Assembly: GCA_008933825.1 (NCBI GenBank)
Contig: WBUF01000003.1
Coordinates: forward strand, 62,001-126,000
DNA: 64,000 nucleotides
Origin: Rhodocyclaceae bacterium
GTDB taxonomy: Bacteria > Pseudomonadota > Gammaproteobacteria > Burkholderiales > Rhodocyclaceae
Direction of reading: 5' to 3'
Shown one piece after another: positions 53,811 through 63,341 of the stretch (the first letter of the stretch is position 1; every line of letters begins with the position of its first letter). Under the pieces are notes generated by a model. The model did not search any database, was not told where the DNA came from, and saw only the letters and a list, made by a program, of their open reading frames with translations. Made by a program: the position numbers and the translations under genes.

Positions 53811-54185
53811 ATGACAACTGATAACAATCAGAACAATGAACAGCTGGAACGATCACTGATCGATGTCGCCGTTGAAAGCTGGCGCTTTTCTAAGCTCTTT
53901 GCGCGTGTGGTTAACAAGCTGGATGCAGGAGAAGGTGCCAGATACGTCAACCAACTTCGCTATTTCCAAAAGAAGGTCGAGGACAGCTTAGATGCGAGTG
54001 GTCTGAAGCTGGTAAATGTTGAAGGCCAACTTTTCGATCCTGGCATGGCAGCATCGGCGTTAAACATTGGCGACTTTGGTCCCGATGACCACCTCTTGGT
54101 TGATCAGATGGTGGAACCCATCATCATGGGTCCTGAAGGATTAAAAAAACAAGGCACAGTGATGCTCAGGAAGGCAGAGTCATGA
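53811..54185 (+). CDS. Small GrpE-like protein (putative nucleotide exchange factor)
   Basis: A 124-residue protein. Helical first half (IDVAVESWRFSKLFARVVNK, YVNQLRYFQKKVEDSLDASG) then the GrpE head pattern: VEGQLFDPGM with FDP, hydrophobic strands, and EPIIMGPEGLKKQGTVMLRK in place of the closing strands. It lacks the long GrpE coiled coil. Next to Hsp70 with an ATGA overlap, it should act as its exchange factor. Assignment rests on the pattern plus context. Ribosome site AAGGGGG upstream. Confidence 0.68.
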   Translation: MTTDNNQNNEQLERSLIDVAVESWRFSKLFARVVNKLDAGEGARYVNQLRYFQKKVEDSLDASGLKLVNVEGQLFDPGMAASALNIGDFGPDDHLLVDQMVEPIIMGPEGLKKQGTVMLRKAES

Positions 54186-56674
54186 AATACATCGGGATTG
54201 ACCTTGGCACGACGAACAGTGCCATTTGCTCCTACGACGGGGAATCTGTGCGTTTGTACAAGAGTCCCGATCAAAACGACGTAACGCCGTCAGCTATCTT
54301 CATCGATCGACGAGGCAACAAGTATTTAGGCAAGCGTGCATACGACAGTGCGGCCAAGAATCCTGACAATGCCGCGACCAAGTTCAAGCGCATGATGGGG
54401 ACGAGCACTCCAGTGAAGTTGGGGGCAGTAAACATCACGATGACGCCGGAGGAATGTTCCGCTGAAATTCTGAAGCTATGCTTTGGTTATCTTCCGGAGG
54501 AAATTCGCAATAGCGGGGAAACTGGTACCGTTATTACCGTTCCAGCGGCCTTCAATCAGATGCAAAAGGACGCAACCTTGGCCGCAGCCGAAATGGCGGG
54601 CCTGGGGAGTGTTGCCTTAATGCAGGAGCCGGTCGCCGCTGTCATGAGTGTTATGCGACAGCGAAAAGGCGATGGTGTATTCCTCGTCTTCGATCTTGGT
54701 GGCGGCACGCTGGATATTGCTCTTGCAGAAAGTATTAGCGGGCGTGTCAGTTTGTTGGCCCACGGTGGCGTTGCTATGTGTGGCGGCACTGATTTTGACC
54801 GCGCTATTCTTGATAACGTTATGAAGCCGTGGCTGCTTTCCAACTTTCAGTTACCCGACGATTTCAGTGCTAATGCCAAGTACAAGTCGCTCATGCGAAT
54901 GTGCCTTTGGGCGGCAGAGAAGGCAAAAATCGAACTGTCTGCGAAGGAGGAATCGGTAATCAGCCTGACCGAGTCCGACCTTGGTGTTACAGACGAGTCT
55001 GGCGGGGAAATCTACGTCGACATCCCATTTGGACGAAACCTTCTTGATGATCTGATCTCCGGCAAGGTTGATGAATCCATTCAGGCCGCTCGCGAAACTC
55101 TTGAGAAAGCAGGCCTTAGCCCGCACGATGTTGAGCGGGTGGTGTTCGTCGGCGGCCCAACTCAATACAAGCCGCTTCGCGACAAAGTCGCATTTGAACT
55201 CGGTATCGCGTCTTCAACGGACGTGAACCCCATGACGGCAGTGGCTGAGGGTGCTGCGGTCTTTGCCGAATCCATCGATTGGTCGTCGCAAACTCGTGGT
55301 CGCAAAAATGCCAGAGGAGCAATTAGTGCGGGAGGCGCGCTGGATCTGTCCTTTAACTACATTGCTCGGACTCCAGACTCTAAAGCGAAAATAGTGGCCA
55401 AGCTGGGAGGCAAGGCAGCTGATGGTGCCGAATTCCAGATTGACAGTCTGGACACAGGTTGGTCGTCAGGCCGATTGGCGCTTAAGGATGGCGCTTCGGT
55501 CGAGCTCAGTCTCGCAAAGCCTGGCGAGAACGTCTTTAAGGTCTTCGTCTTTGATTCTAAGGGCGGTCCTGTTGCTCTTCGTGAAGACAAGATCATCATT
55601 TCCAGGACAGCTGCCAGCATTGATGCAATTCCTGCCTCTCACTCCATTGGCGTGGAAGCGCGCGACAAACTAGGGGGGCGGATCGTCCTTGATCACCTTG
55701 TCCGTGAAGGGGATCAGTTGCCCAAGAAGGGCAAAAAGACCTTCAAGTCTGAGGAATCCCTAAAGGCCGGTAGCGCTGGATCTATCAAGTTCAAGCTGTG
55801 GGAAGGTGAAATCTCTGATCCAGTCACAGACAACCGTTTCATCGGGATGTTCGAAATCAAAGGCTCAGACTTTGACGACGGGGTCATTGCGGCTGGCGCA
55901 GAACTTATCTGTGATTACGAGATCCTGGATTCCGGGAACATCAAGATGGAGGTGTCGGTGCCTTCAATTGGTGGTTTGTTTCACAGTGGCCGCAACTTCT
56001 ACTCTCGCCAAGACGGCCAAATCGATTACACGAAGGCCTCAAAACTGGTTGAAGAGCAATCCGAGCATGCGATGGCGCGCCTGGAAGAAATGGCATCGAA
56101 GATCGATGATCCGAAACTGGATCAGGCTCGCGAGAAACTAGAGCAAGCGGAATCGATGAAGTCAGGGGAGACAGACCCCGAGGCAGCCAAGCAGGCAATG
56201 GACAATGTCCAGGAGGCCAAGAGGCTTCTGGCACTGGCTCGCAAGGAGCATCTCAAGGAAATTCGTCAGCTTGAGTTTGATAAGGCTGTGGAATTTTTCG
56301 ATAAGCATGTTCGGGAACACGCCCGCCCAACCGAAGCGAACGCTTTCGACAATCTAGCCAAGACAGCACAGCGTTCGATCGACAACAACAGTGGAGATTT
56401 TGAAAGCCACCTGGACGAATTGCGTGGGAAGAACTTCTTGATTCTGTGGCGGCAGGACTGGTTCGTTATTGACCGCTTCAAGTGGCTGGCCCAAGACTCG
56501 TATCTTTTCCCCGATGCTCACGAGCACGCACAATTGGTTGCAGCCGGTTCCGAAGCACTCAAGGCAAACGATATAGACAAACTGAGGGCGGTGGTGGCGC
56601 ATCTCGACTCGGTGCGGATCGGCTCGGCTGGCGATGATGAAATGATGGCCAGCACGAATATCGTGCGGAGTTGA
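54182..56674 (+). CDS. Divergent Hsp70 (DnaK-like) chaperone with helical C-terminus
   Basis: An 830-residue Hsp70. Phosphate-1 motif YIGIDLGTTNSAICS at the start, VITVPAAFNQMQKDATLAAA, phosphate-2 FDLGGGTLDIALAE, adenosine motif VVFVGGPTQYKPLRDKVAFE. The DnaK linker and substrate pocket are not recognisable; instead a beta region (about 400-620) and a long helical tail (about 640-830, EKLEQAESMKSGETDPEAAK) follow. About 190 residues longer than DnaK. Likely acts on special clients with the co-chaperones of this operon. Confidence 0.92.
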   Translation: MKYIGIDLGTTNSAICSYDGESVRLYKSPDQNDVTPSAIFIDRRGNKYLGKRAYDSAAKNPDNAATKFKRMMGTSTPVKLGAVNITMTPEECSAEILKLCFGYLPEEIRNSGETGTVITVPAAFNQMQKDATLAAAEMAGLGSVALMQEPVAAVMSVMRQRKGDGVFLVFDLGGGTLDIALAESISGRVSLLAHGGVAMCGGTDFDRAILDNVMKPWLLSNFQLPDDFSANAKYKSLMRMCLWAAEKAKIELSAKEESVISLTESDLGVTDESGGEIYVDIPFGRNLLDDLISGKVDESIQAARETLEKAGLSPHDVERVVFVGGPTQYKPLRDKVAFELGIASSTDVNPMTAVAEGAAVFAESIDWSSQTRGRKNARGAISAGGALDLSFNYIARTPDSKAKIVAKLGGKAADGAEFQIDSLDTGWSSGRLALKDGASVELSLAKPGENVFKVFVFDSKGGPVALREDKIIISRTAASIDAIPASHSIGVEARDKLGGRIVLDHLVREGDQLPKKGKKTFKSEESLKAGSAGSIKFKLWEGEISDPVTDNRFIGMFEIKGSDFDDGVIAAGAELICDYEILDSGNIKMEVSVPSIGGLFHSGRNFYSRQDGQIDYTKASKLVEEQSEHAMARLEEMASKIDDPKLDQAREKLEQAESMKSGETDPEAAKQAMDNVQEAKRLLALARKEHLKEIRQLEFDKAVEFFDKHVREHARPTEANAFDNLAKTAQRSIDNNSGDFESHLDELRGKNFLILWRQDWFVIDRFKWLAQDSYLFPDAHEHAQLVAAGSEALKANDIDKLRAVVAHLDSVRIGSAGDDEMMASTNIVRS

Positions 56675-56677
56675 TCT

Positions 56678-58117
56678 ATGGCATTCGATGCGTGGCTTCC
56701 AATTGGTTTCAAGTTGCCTGACGGCGCGAAGACGCGTGTCGCGCTATTCGAAGGACCGAATTGGCAAATCCTGGAAACACCGGGCGCTGGCCGTGCACTT
56801 ATTGTCCAGGATGATCTTGCCCAGCGGTGGATTGAAGCTGGACTGATCGACGAGGGGCTGTTTGGCTCGTTCAACTTTGGTGAGCAGGTACTCTGGGAAA
56901 TCTCGTGCGGATCAAGCCAAGTCCTTTGCCCCGTTTCTGATGGTGACTCACCAAGCACCAAGGCGGAGGCGCTTTCATTCGCTCTTGCACTAAAGGCAAC
57001 CCGCGAAATTGATGCGGAAACACCTCTTCAGGATGCCTTGTACGTCGAAAAAATCAGTCGCATCCTGCCAACCTACAGCATCAGCTCAAGAACTGATGAT
57101 GATGTGGTTCTCGGATACTGGCTGACTGGTGGTGCAAGTGTTTCAGCCAAATCATTCCGACGTTTGCGTCAAACCTTGAGTTGGCTTGGGGCTAACCACC
57201 TTAAAGATGTCGTCCAAGCGGCAGGTATCGAAGTCACCGAAATAATCCCGGCCGATAGGCATCGAGCGCCACCCGAGCGCACTGAGACCAAACAGACAGA
57301 GCGAACTGAAGCCAAGACAGAAACACATGACCAAGGTTCAGCCCCCAGGGTATTTGAGCTTGCTGGGCGTCCTGAGCTTGCTGATTTTTTCAATGAGCAC
57401 ATTGTCGATATCGTTCAAAACCGCGAGCGCTATAAAGCATTGGGTATCGATTTCCCTGCTGCGGTAGTTCTGCACGGTCCGCCAGGATGTGGAAAGACTT
57501 TCGCTGTCGAGCGCCTTGTCGATTTTCTGGGATGGCCAAGTTTCCAGATTGATGCCTCCAGTGTCGCAAGCCCCTACATTCACGAGACGAGTAAGAAGGT
57601 CGCCGAGGTGTTCGACAAGGCGATGCAAAACTCGCCATCCGTGCTCGTTATAGATGAGATGGAAGCCTTTCTTGCTGATCGGGAAATGGGATCTGGGCAT
57701 CACCGCGTCGAAGAAGTCGCAGAGTTCTTGCGGCGTATTCCAGAGGCAACAAAGAACGACGTGCTGATTATCGCCATGACAAATCGCGTCGACATGATCG
57801 ATCCCGCAATTTTGCGACGCGGACGATTTGATCATGTCATCAACGTCGATTTTGCGAGCGAAGGTGAAGTCTTGTCTTTGCTTGAAAAGCTCTTGTCCAC
57901 GTTACCCAAAGAGGATGACGTAGATCCCAAGCCCTTAGCGAAGGAATTGGCCGGCAGACCCTTGTCCGACGTCACCTTCGTTATTCGCGAAGGGGCGAGA
58001 CTGGCCGCTCGTGCCGGCAAAGACAAATTGGACCATCACAGCTTGTTGGACGCGATGGAGGCGGCTCCCGCAAGAGCGCGCGAAGGTGGATCGCAACGTC
58101 GAATCGGGTTTATTTAG
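56678..58117 (+). CDS. AAA+ ATPase
   Basis: A 479-residue classical AAA+ protein. N-terminal domain (about 1-215) of unknown type, charged linker (RTETKQTERTEAKTETHDQ), then the ATPase core: Walker A LHGPPGCGKTFAVERL (about residue 266), Walker B VLVIDEMEAFLAD (about 325), sensor IIAMTNR, and Arg-finger text ILRRGRFDHV. Starts 3 nt after the Hsp70 stop. It could unfold or remodel clients handed over by Hsp70, like ClpB, or drive the membrane proteins encoded next. Confidence 0.9.
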   Translation: MAFDAWLPIGFKLPDGAKTRVALFEGPNWQILETPGAGRALIVQDDLAQRWIEAGLIDEGLFGSFNFGEQVLWEISCGSSQVLCPVSDGDSPSTKAEALSFALALKATREIDAETPLQDALYVEKISRILPTYSISSRTDDDVVLGYWLTGGASVSAKSFRRLRQTLSWLGANHLKDVVQAAGIEVTEIIPADRHRAPPERTETKQTERTEAKTETHDQGSAPRVFELAGRPELADFFNEHIVDIVQNRERYKALGIDFPAAVVLHGPPGCGKTFAVERLVDFLGWPSFQIDASSVASPYIHETSKKVAEVFDKAMQNSPSVLVIDEMEAFLADREMGSGHHRVEEVAEFLRRIPEATKNDVLIIAMTNRVDMIDPAILRRGRFDHVINVDFASEGEVLSLLEKLLSTLPKEDDVDPKPLAKELAGRPLSDVTFVIREGARLAARAGKDKLDHHSLLDAMEAAPARAREGGSQRRIGFI

Positions 58118-58127
58118 GGGATAGTCC

Positions 58128-59450
58128 GTGGCATCAGGGGAAGAACAAAAAAAAGAAGAAGCTGGTCAAGGATTCGCAGGGCTTTCCTCGATGGTTTCTG
58201 ACGTCGATGTGACCGTAGAGCCTTCTGAGCAGAAAGCACAGAACAAACCTGACCCGGCAACGAATAATCAGCAGCCTCGCGCCACGTTGCCCCAAGCTGA
58301 GGTTGTCGCTAAGCCTGCGCAACAGACATACCAAGCACCCGTTCAGCCGAGTGGCGGATCTTCCGGAGGCAAGTGGCTGTTGGGTATAGGTGCTGCAATT
58401 GGTGTGATCTGGATTGTGGGAGCCTCTGGCAATAAGAGCACATCATCACCGTCGAGTTATACCCCGAGCACTTATGCCACGGCACCGACATCCCAGCCTC
58501 CGGTAAGTGAACCTCAAGCGCCAAGACGTCCAGCAGAGGAAATGCCTCCGGTCGGAAGAGATCATGTACTTGGTGTTGCACAGATCCGATATTGCCTAGC
58601 TGAGGATATTCGGATGGATGCCGCCAAAGGCAGTCTAAACAACTACGCGGACTCTGATGTCGGCCAATTCAACGCGATGGTTGCTGATTACAACAGTCGC
58701 TGTGGAGCCTTTAGATATCGGTCTGGTGCCTTGGAAAGCGCCCGTTCCGACATTGAACCATTTCGATTCGAACTCGCCGCTGAAGGTCGAAGCTATTTCG
58801 CAGGAAAGCCAACCACCGCATCAACATCTCCTTCACCGACAATCATCAACGACCCGGTGCCGCCAGCGGCTGCGCCGGAACAAAGAGTCTCTTCAGCAGC
58901 AAATTCCCAACTTTCAGGGGCCGAGCGAGAGTCAATAGAGGCCGCCTGTTCTACCGACAAGTACGTTAATGGTCCTGCGGCCTATAGAAGCTGCATCGAA
59001 AATCAGATGGCCGCCCTGCGAAATGGCGTGAGGCGGCCCGATCTTAGTCAGCTATCCGGTGCGGAGCGGGAGTCGATTGAAGCGGCTTGCTCAACGGATA
59101 AATACGTCAATGGCCCTGCTGCGTATAACGCTTGCCTGACACAGCAAATTTCAGCGCTCACACCTCAAAACAGAAGACCTGATCTTTCTCGATTGTCGTC
59201 ATCCGAGCGTCAATCTATTGAAGCCGCCTGTTCCACGGACAAGTACGTCAACGGTCCTTCGGCCTATAACAACTGCCTTTCATCTCAGTTGCAAGCGTTA
59301 GAGCGGCAAGGTTCAAGGCCCAATTTATCAGGGCTATCGGCGTCAGCCCGGCAATCTATCGAGGCTGCCTGCTCTACCGACAAATATGTGAATGGACCGG
59401 CAGCCTACAACGCCTGTCTGTCGAGCCAATTGGCGCAACTGCGTAATTGA
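58128..59450 (+). CDS. Membrane-anchored protein with four 47-residue Cys-pair repeats
   Basis: A 440-residue single-span protein. Cytoplasmic N-terminus with GFAGLSSMVSDVDV (about 16-29), a membrane segment WLLGIGAAIGVIWIVGASG (about 83-101), and a periplasmic part. From residue 260 there are four tandem repeats of 47 residues, each with IEAACSTDKYVNGPAAY and a second Cys 14 residues later, suited to a disulfide. GTG start 58128, 10 nt after the AAA+ stop. No family recognised. Confidence 0.85.
   Translation: MASGEEQKKEEAGQGFAGLSSMVSDVDVTVEPSEQKAQNKPDPATNNQQPRATLPQAEVVAKPAQQTYQAPVQPSGGSSGGKWLLGIGAAIGVIWIVGASGNKSTSSPSSYTPSTYATAPTSQPPVSEPQAPRRPAEEMPPVGRDHVLGVAQIRYCLAEDIRMDAAKGSLNNYADSDVGQFNAMVADYNSRCGAFRYRSGALESARSDIEPFRFELAAEGRSYFAGKPTTASTSPSPTIINDPVPPAAAPEQRVSSAANSQLSGAERESIEAACSTDKYVNGPAAYRSCIENQMAALRNGVRRPDLSQLSGAERESIEAACSTDKYVNGPAAYNACLTQQISALTPQNRRPDLSRLSSSERQSIEAACSTDKYVNGPSAYNNCLSSQLQALERQGSRPNLSGLSASARQSIEAACSTDKYVNGPAAYNACLSSQLAQLRN
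58905..59447 (+). repeat. Four tandem 141-bp coding repeats
   Basis: Units begin at 58905, 59046, 59187 and 59328 (the last is 120 bp). Protein similarity between units is very high around ACSTDKYVNGP, while DNA differs at many third positions. This shows long selection on the protein, not a recent slippage product. Confidence 0.85.
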
Positions 59451-59466
59451 GGATTGGTAATACGCA

Positions 59467-61485
59467 ATGACCAAAGCAATCTGTTTGAAGTGTGGCGAAG
59501 AAAAGTTCGGTGCGCTGACCGCGTGTAAGTCCTGCGGGGCTATACCCAAAAGTGACCAGGAGTTAGCCCTGTCACTGGTGCTGTGTGAGCATCTATCCAC
59601 CAACTCTCAGCTTTTAAGCTTTGCGCACGAGATCAAAAACCATTTGAAGCTCTCTGCACCCGCGAATTTGCTCGCACAGGCAAGTGAGGCTTTGAAGGAT
59701 CCTCAGCTCATGGCGATGCTTGGTGGTCGGAGCGAGCCCGAGCCATCCGTATCCGCAAAGCCAAGCTCCCCCCAAAAGCCGGCTGCTGCGCCACGTCCTC
59801 CGCCAGCCCCAACAAGCACACACATACCGCGCTCTATCCAGACAACGGTCCTGCATAAGAACCCATTTGCGATTTTGGGTGTTACGACCAGAGACGATCG
59901 GAAAAAGATCGTCGAACAAGCTGAAGAAAAATCGCTTGAGTTGGATCATGAGATCTGTCAAAAGGCGCGAACTGATCTCACCAATCCACGCAATCGACTA
60001 TCCGCAGAAATTGCCTGGCTCCCAGGTGTTTCTCCACGCAAGGCATCTCAACTACTAGAGGGGCTGCTACGTGATCCGATGGCAATCCGCGAGGAGTCCG
60101 GATTGCCGACTCTCGCTCATTGCAATCTCATGGCAGCCGCGTTCGAGGCTGTTAATCAACATGATGAAGCAGAGGATGTTGCCGAATTCATTCAGGAGAT
60201 GGCGTATCTCGTTGACGATCTCGATCTCGATGAAATAGTTCGGGACATCAACGAGGATCGTGCGGTATCGGGTTTCCCTGAAATCAGGGATGACCAAGTT
60301 GAACATGAAATAGTTGAGCGTAAGCGCTATTTCAGGACTGCAATCAAGGATGCGTTGAATCGTCTCCCGCCAGCCTCACTCCTGGATGCAATGACATCCG
60401 CAGTCGATGGAGCGACCTGTAATGGCGAAGACCATGCACCGGAACTAATTGACGAACTGGTGGATAGCTATGCGGTTGAGGTGCAGGGCGTTCTCGACAG
60501 GGAATCAGAAAACGTCAAAAAGCTAATTCAGGCTGCCAGGAATTCAGCCGAGTCCGGCGAAGGCGCCGTCAAGCCGCTGGTTGAAAAGATCGAAAGAGTG
60601 GCACGTAACTGGGACAGGTTTGCACAGCCTATTCAGTTGAGCGCCAAAGCGCGTGGTATCGATCACGATCACAGCAACGAATTGGCCTACTCGATACGCA
60701 GTCTTGCTATCGACCTCTTCAACAATCATGACATGCTGGACTCGTCTAAGCGCCTGACGATTCTCATTCAGGAGCTATTTGCAGAGTTGCCCGAAGTGGC
60801 CGAACGAGTGGAGCAAGACGTCGATACTCTTTCGGACATCCACACGAAGCGAACGCAGGCAAAGGCACAGGCCCAAAAACGGGAAGCCGAATGGGCCCGC
60901 GCAGTAACCTTTAGTGCTGACGTTGGGCTTGTTTTCAAAGATACGCTCAGCATCTCACCAGAAGGTGTGGTCTGGAAGGGCAATCGATATCCGCTTGATG
61001 CTATCACCGCCGTGAGATGGGGAAGTGTCCGTCACTCTGTAAACGGCGTTCCGACCGGTACCGATTACACGATTGCTCTCGCAACACGAAACAACTCGAC
61101 GGAAATCAGTCTTAAAAAGGAATCTACGTTTTCAGGCTTTATCGATGCGCTCTGGCGTGCTGTGTGCGTCCGATTGATGATCGAAATGAGCGAGGCTCTT
61201 GAAGAAGGACGATCTCTGCACTTTGGTGACATGCTGGTCGAAGACGGAGCCGTCACCCTGACCAAACATAAACTATTGGGATCCAATGAGAAGGTCCGAT
61301 TGTCGTGGAGCGACGTACATGTTTGGAGCGCAAACGGTGAGTTTGTGATTGGCTCCAAGAGCGACAAGAAAACTTACGGCTCTGCGTCCTACATGAGTCA
61401 TTGGAACACCCACCTGCTAGATCACATAGTGAGAGCCGGATTTAAGAAGGGGATTTCCAAGCTGAGCGAGTATTTCAGGGACTAA
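59467..61485 (+). CDS. Zinc-ribbon protein with degenerate J-like domain
   Basis: A 672-residue protein. N-terminal zinc ribbon (ICLKCGEEKFGALTACKSCG), a proline-rich linker, then J-domain-like text NPFAILGVTTRDDRKKIVEQ (about 136-155) and the following helix, but the HPD tripeptide that stimulates Hsp70 is absent (ELDHEICQ there). Long helical middle; the C-terminal 170 residues are beta-rich (LVFKDTLSISPEGVVWKGNR) like a PH-type domain. Probably the operon's client adaptor for Hsp70. Confidence 0.75.
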   Translation: MTKAICLKCGEEKFGALTACKSCGAIPKSDQELALSLVLCEHLSTNSQLLSFAHEIKNHLKLSAPANLLAQASEALKDPQLMAMLGGRSEPEPSVSAKPSSPQKPAAAPRPPPAPTSTHIPRSIQTTVLHKNPFAILGVTTRDDRKKIVEQAEEKSLELDHEICQKARTDLTNPRNRLSAEIAWLPGVSPRKASQLLEGLLRDPMAIREESGLPTLAHCNLMAAAFEAVNQHDEAEDVAEFIQEMAYLVDDLDLDEIVRDINEDRAVSGFPEIRDDQVEHEIVERKRYFRTAIKDALNRLPPASLLDAMTSAVDGATCNGEDHAPELIDELVDSYAVEVQGVLDRESENVKKLIQAARNSAESGEGAVKPLVEKIERVARNWDRFAQPIQLSAKARGIDHDHSNELAYSIRSLAIDLFNNHDMLDSSKRLTILIQELFAELPEVAERVEQDVDTLSDIHTKRTQAKAQAQKREAEWARAVTFSADVGLVFKDTLSISPEGVVWKGNRYPLDAITAVRWGSVRHSVNGVPTGTDYTIALATRNNSTEISLKKESTFSGFIDALWRAVCVRLMIEMSEALEEGRSLHFGDMLVEDGAVTLTKHKLLGSNEKVRLSWSDVHVWSANGEFVIGSKSDKKTYGSASYMSHWNTHLLDHIVRAGFKKGISKLSEYFRD

Positions 61486-61537
61486 ATCGTTATCAATTTC
61501 GGCCACTGGGCAGAGCAATATTTTCAAGGGGGATGTT

Positions 61538-62182
61538 ATGGGTTTCTTCTCAAGTCTCTTCGGAGGCAACAAAGAACAAAAAGCGCTTCAAGAAGCGTTT
61601 GGTCAGATCAGGAAGATTATGGAGGATGAGGAATTTCAGTTAGAAATGCTTCACCCGGCAATGAAGGAGATGATTAAGTCCAGCCCTGCGTATGACCGCG
61701 ATCCAAATGGAAGCGGCCCATTTGGATTCTCAGCGACTAACCCGATTCCGGTTAACGGGCCCATTGGACAACTTGCCTACTTGTCAAAACTGGAAACCAA
61801 TAAGGGAGAGCGCGTTCTTTTTCATCGTATTGGGGCGATCAACACTATCGATGTTTTTGAAGCGGTCACGTTTTCGGGTAGTGAATGGTTCGTCTTTTTT
61901 ACCGATCTTTACCATCCTCGTCGCTCGCGTCTGACGCCTGACGGATTTCGCTTTACGCAAGATGTACCTCAGTTTTGCGGGTTCCATAAGTTCTGTCAGA
62001 ACTTCCCCTATGACTTCGTCGAAATGAAAGCGTCTGAACGAGAGTCAGGGCTAAGCATGGCTTACATCGCACTCAGCAAAGTGACGGACCAAATCCAAAA
62101 CAAGGCATTTCAACGCCCCTTGGCTCACAAGGCAAAGCTGGACTTAGTAAAGAGTCAACTCACAAGTTTCTCGGCGCAGTAA
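61538..62182 (+). CDS. Protein of unknown function in chaperone cluster
   Basis: A 214-residue protein. Helical start (MGFFSSLFGGNKEQKALQEA) then SGPFGFSATNPIPVNGPIGQ and a beta region (VFEAVTFSGSEWFVFFTDLY). The MGFFSSLFGG start could be membrane-peripheral. Ribosome site AAGGGGG 8 nt upstream. No known family. Confidence 0.72.
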   Translation: MGFFSSLFGGNKEQKALQEAFGQIRKIMEDEEFQLEMLHPAMKEMIKSSPAYDRDPNGSGPFGFSATNPIPVNGPIGQLAYLSKLETNKGERVLFHRIGAINTIDVFEAVTFSGSEWFVFFTDLYHPRRSRLTPDGFRFTQDVPQFCGFHKFCQNFPYDFVEMKASERESGLSMAYIALSKVTDQIQNKAFQRPLAHKAKLDLVKSQLTSFSAQ

Positions 62183-62258
62183 TCGTTTTCAGTATTAGAA
62201 CAACCGTGCCCTTAAGGGGAGATGTTCCGGCGCAGTAGCGAATTTTGGAGAGTGGCTT

Positions 62259-63326
62259 GTGAGTTCTGAGGCAGATCAAAACAGAAAGGCAGCGGGTTTT
62301 GCTGGCCTTTCGTCACTCGTCTCAGACGTTGAGGAAGCTGCGCCCGCCGAAAAGCCATGTTCGGAAGTCCCGCCACAAGCCCAAAGCGCAAGTCCGCCCT
62401 CTGAAGATACTCAAGGTGCAGTGGCCACTCCGATTCAAGATGAGCCCAAGCCTGTTGTGCAAAAAACGCAGGCTCCCAATCAGGCAGATGCAGATACGAC
62501 TACGGGCAAATGGATGCTCGGGATTGGTGCGCTGCTTGGTCTTCTTGTAGTGATTTTTGCAGGAAATAAGGGGCAATCACCTCAGCCAAGTGCCGCACCA
62601 GTCGCATCGACGACCGCAGAGGTTATTTCCTCAACTCCGCGTCGGCAGGATCCTGTAGCCACGCCAATCCGTCCTAGCGAGCAGCAGGTGGCACCTGATG
62701 TTTCGAGATCGACACAGAACCGCGCAGAAACGATCAATGTGCTTGGGCAACAGATCAGTTTTTCAAACCCAAGCGGCTATTGCACCCCTGGTAACTCCGA
62801 GCGAGAGCGTGAACTGATGGTGATGAGTGCGCGATCAGTAGGTGCCAATGCCCGGCTGGTTCATGCGGCGGTTCGGTGCTCTGAGTTAAAGGATTACACG
62901 GTTGGGCGAAGAGATACGCTGGATCACTGGCTGCAAATTCAGCTCATTGGGCCAAAGGGAGACTTCAAACGACTCGAGATGAATCGTGAAACCTTCCTTG
63001 CCAGCATAGCGAAATCCACTCCACGCGTTGATGCGGCTGAGATCAACCGACGGCTTAGGGGGGCACTCGAAAATCCCGATCTGAGCATGTCCGACATGAA
63101 AGTCGAGCAGCTTGGGCGGGACGGTAATGCGGTCTACTTCTCCGCTCGTATGAACCTGAGTCTCGGTGACAGCACTCGACCCGTTACCGGTCTCAGTAGC
63201 ATCACGCTGCTGAATTCGCTCCCTCTTACAGTCAATGTTTACGAGGGAACAGGTACAGCAAAGAGTCGCGAGCAACTTCAGCCCATCTTGCAGGAACTGC
63301 TGCACAGCCTTTTCACGGAAAACTAA
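62259..63326 (+). CDS. Single-span membrane protein sharing N-terminal motif
   Basis: A 355-residue protein. N-terminus carries GFAGLSSLVSDVEE, the same motif as the 58128 protein; one membrane segment WMLGIGALLGLLVVIFAG (about 86-103); the periplasmic domain begins near INVLGQQISFSNPSGYCTPG. GTG start with GGAGAG upstream. Probably a paralogue in N-terminus and anchor, with a different outer domain. Confidence 0.8.
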   Translation: MSSEADQNRKAAGFAGLSSLVSDVEEAAPAEKPCSEVPPQAQSASPPSEDTQGAVATPIQDEPKPVVQKTQAPNQADADTTTGKWMLGIGALLGLLVVIFAGNKGQSPQPSAAPVASTTAEVISSTPRRQDPVATPIRPSEQQVAPDVSRSTQNRAETINVLGQQISFSNPSGYCTPGNSERERELMVMSARSVGANARLVHAAVRCSELKDYTVGRRDTLDHWLQIQLIGPKGDFKRLEMNRETFLASIAKSTPRVDAAEINRRLRGALENPDLSMSDMKVEQLGRDGNAVYFSARMNLSLGDSTRPVTGLSSITLLNSLPLTVNVYEGTGTAKSREQLQPILQELLHSLFTEN

Positions 63327-63341
63327 CGAGGAACTATCCGC

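Noticed and set aside
62210-62220. CCCTTAAGGG palindrome as terminator
   Set aside because: Stem too short and no T-run; it lies within a normal gene gap of the chaperone cluster.
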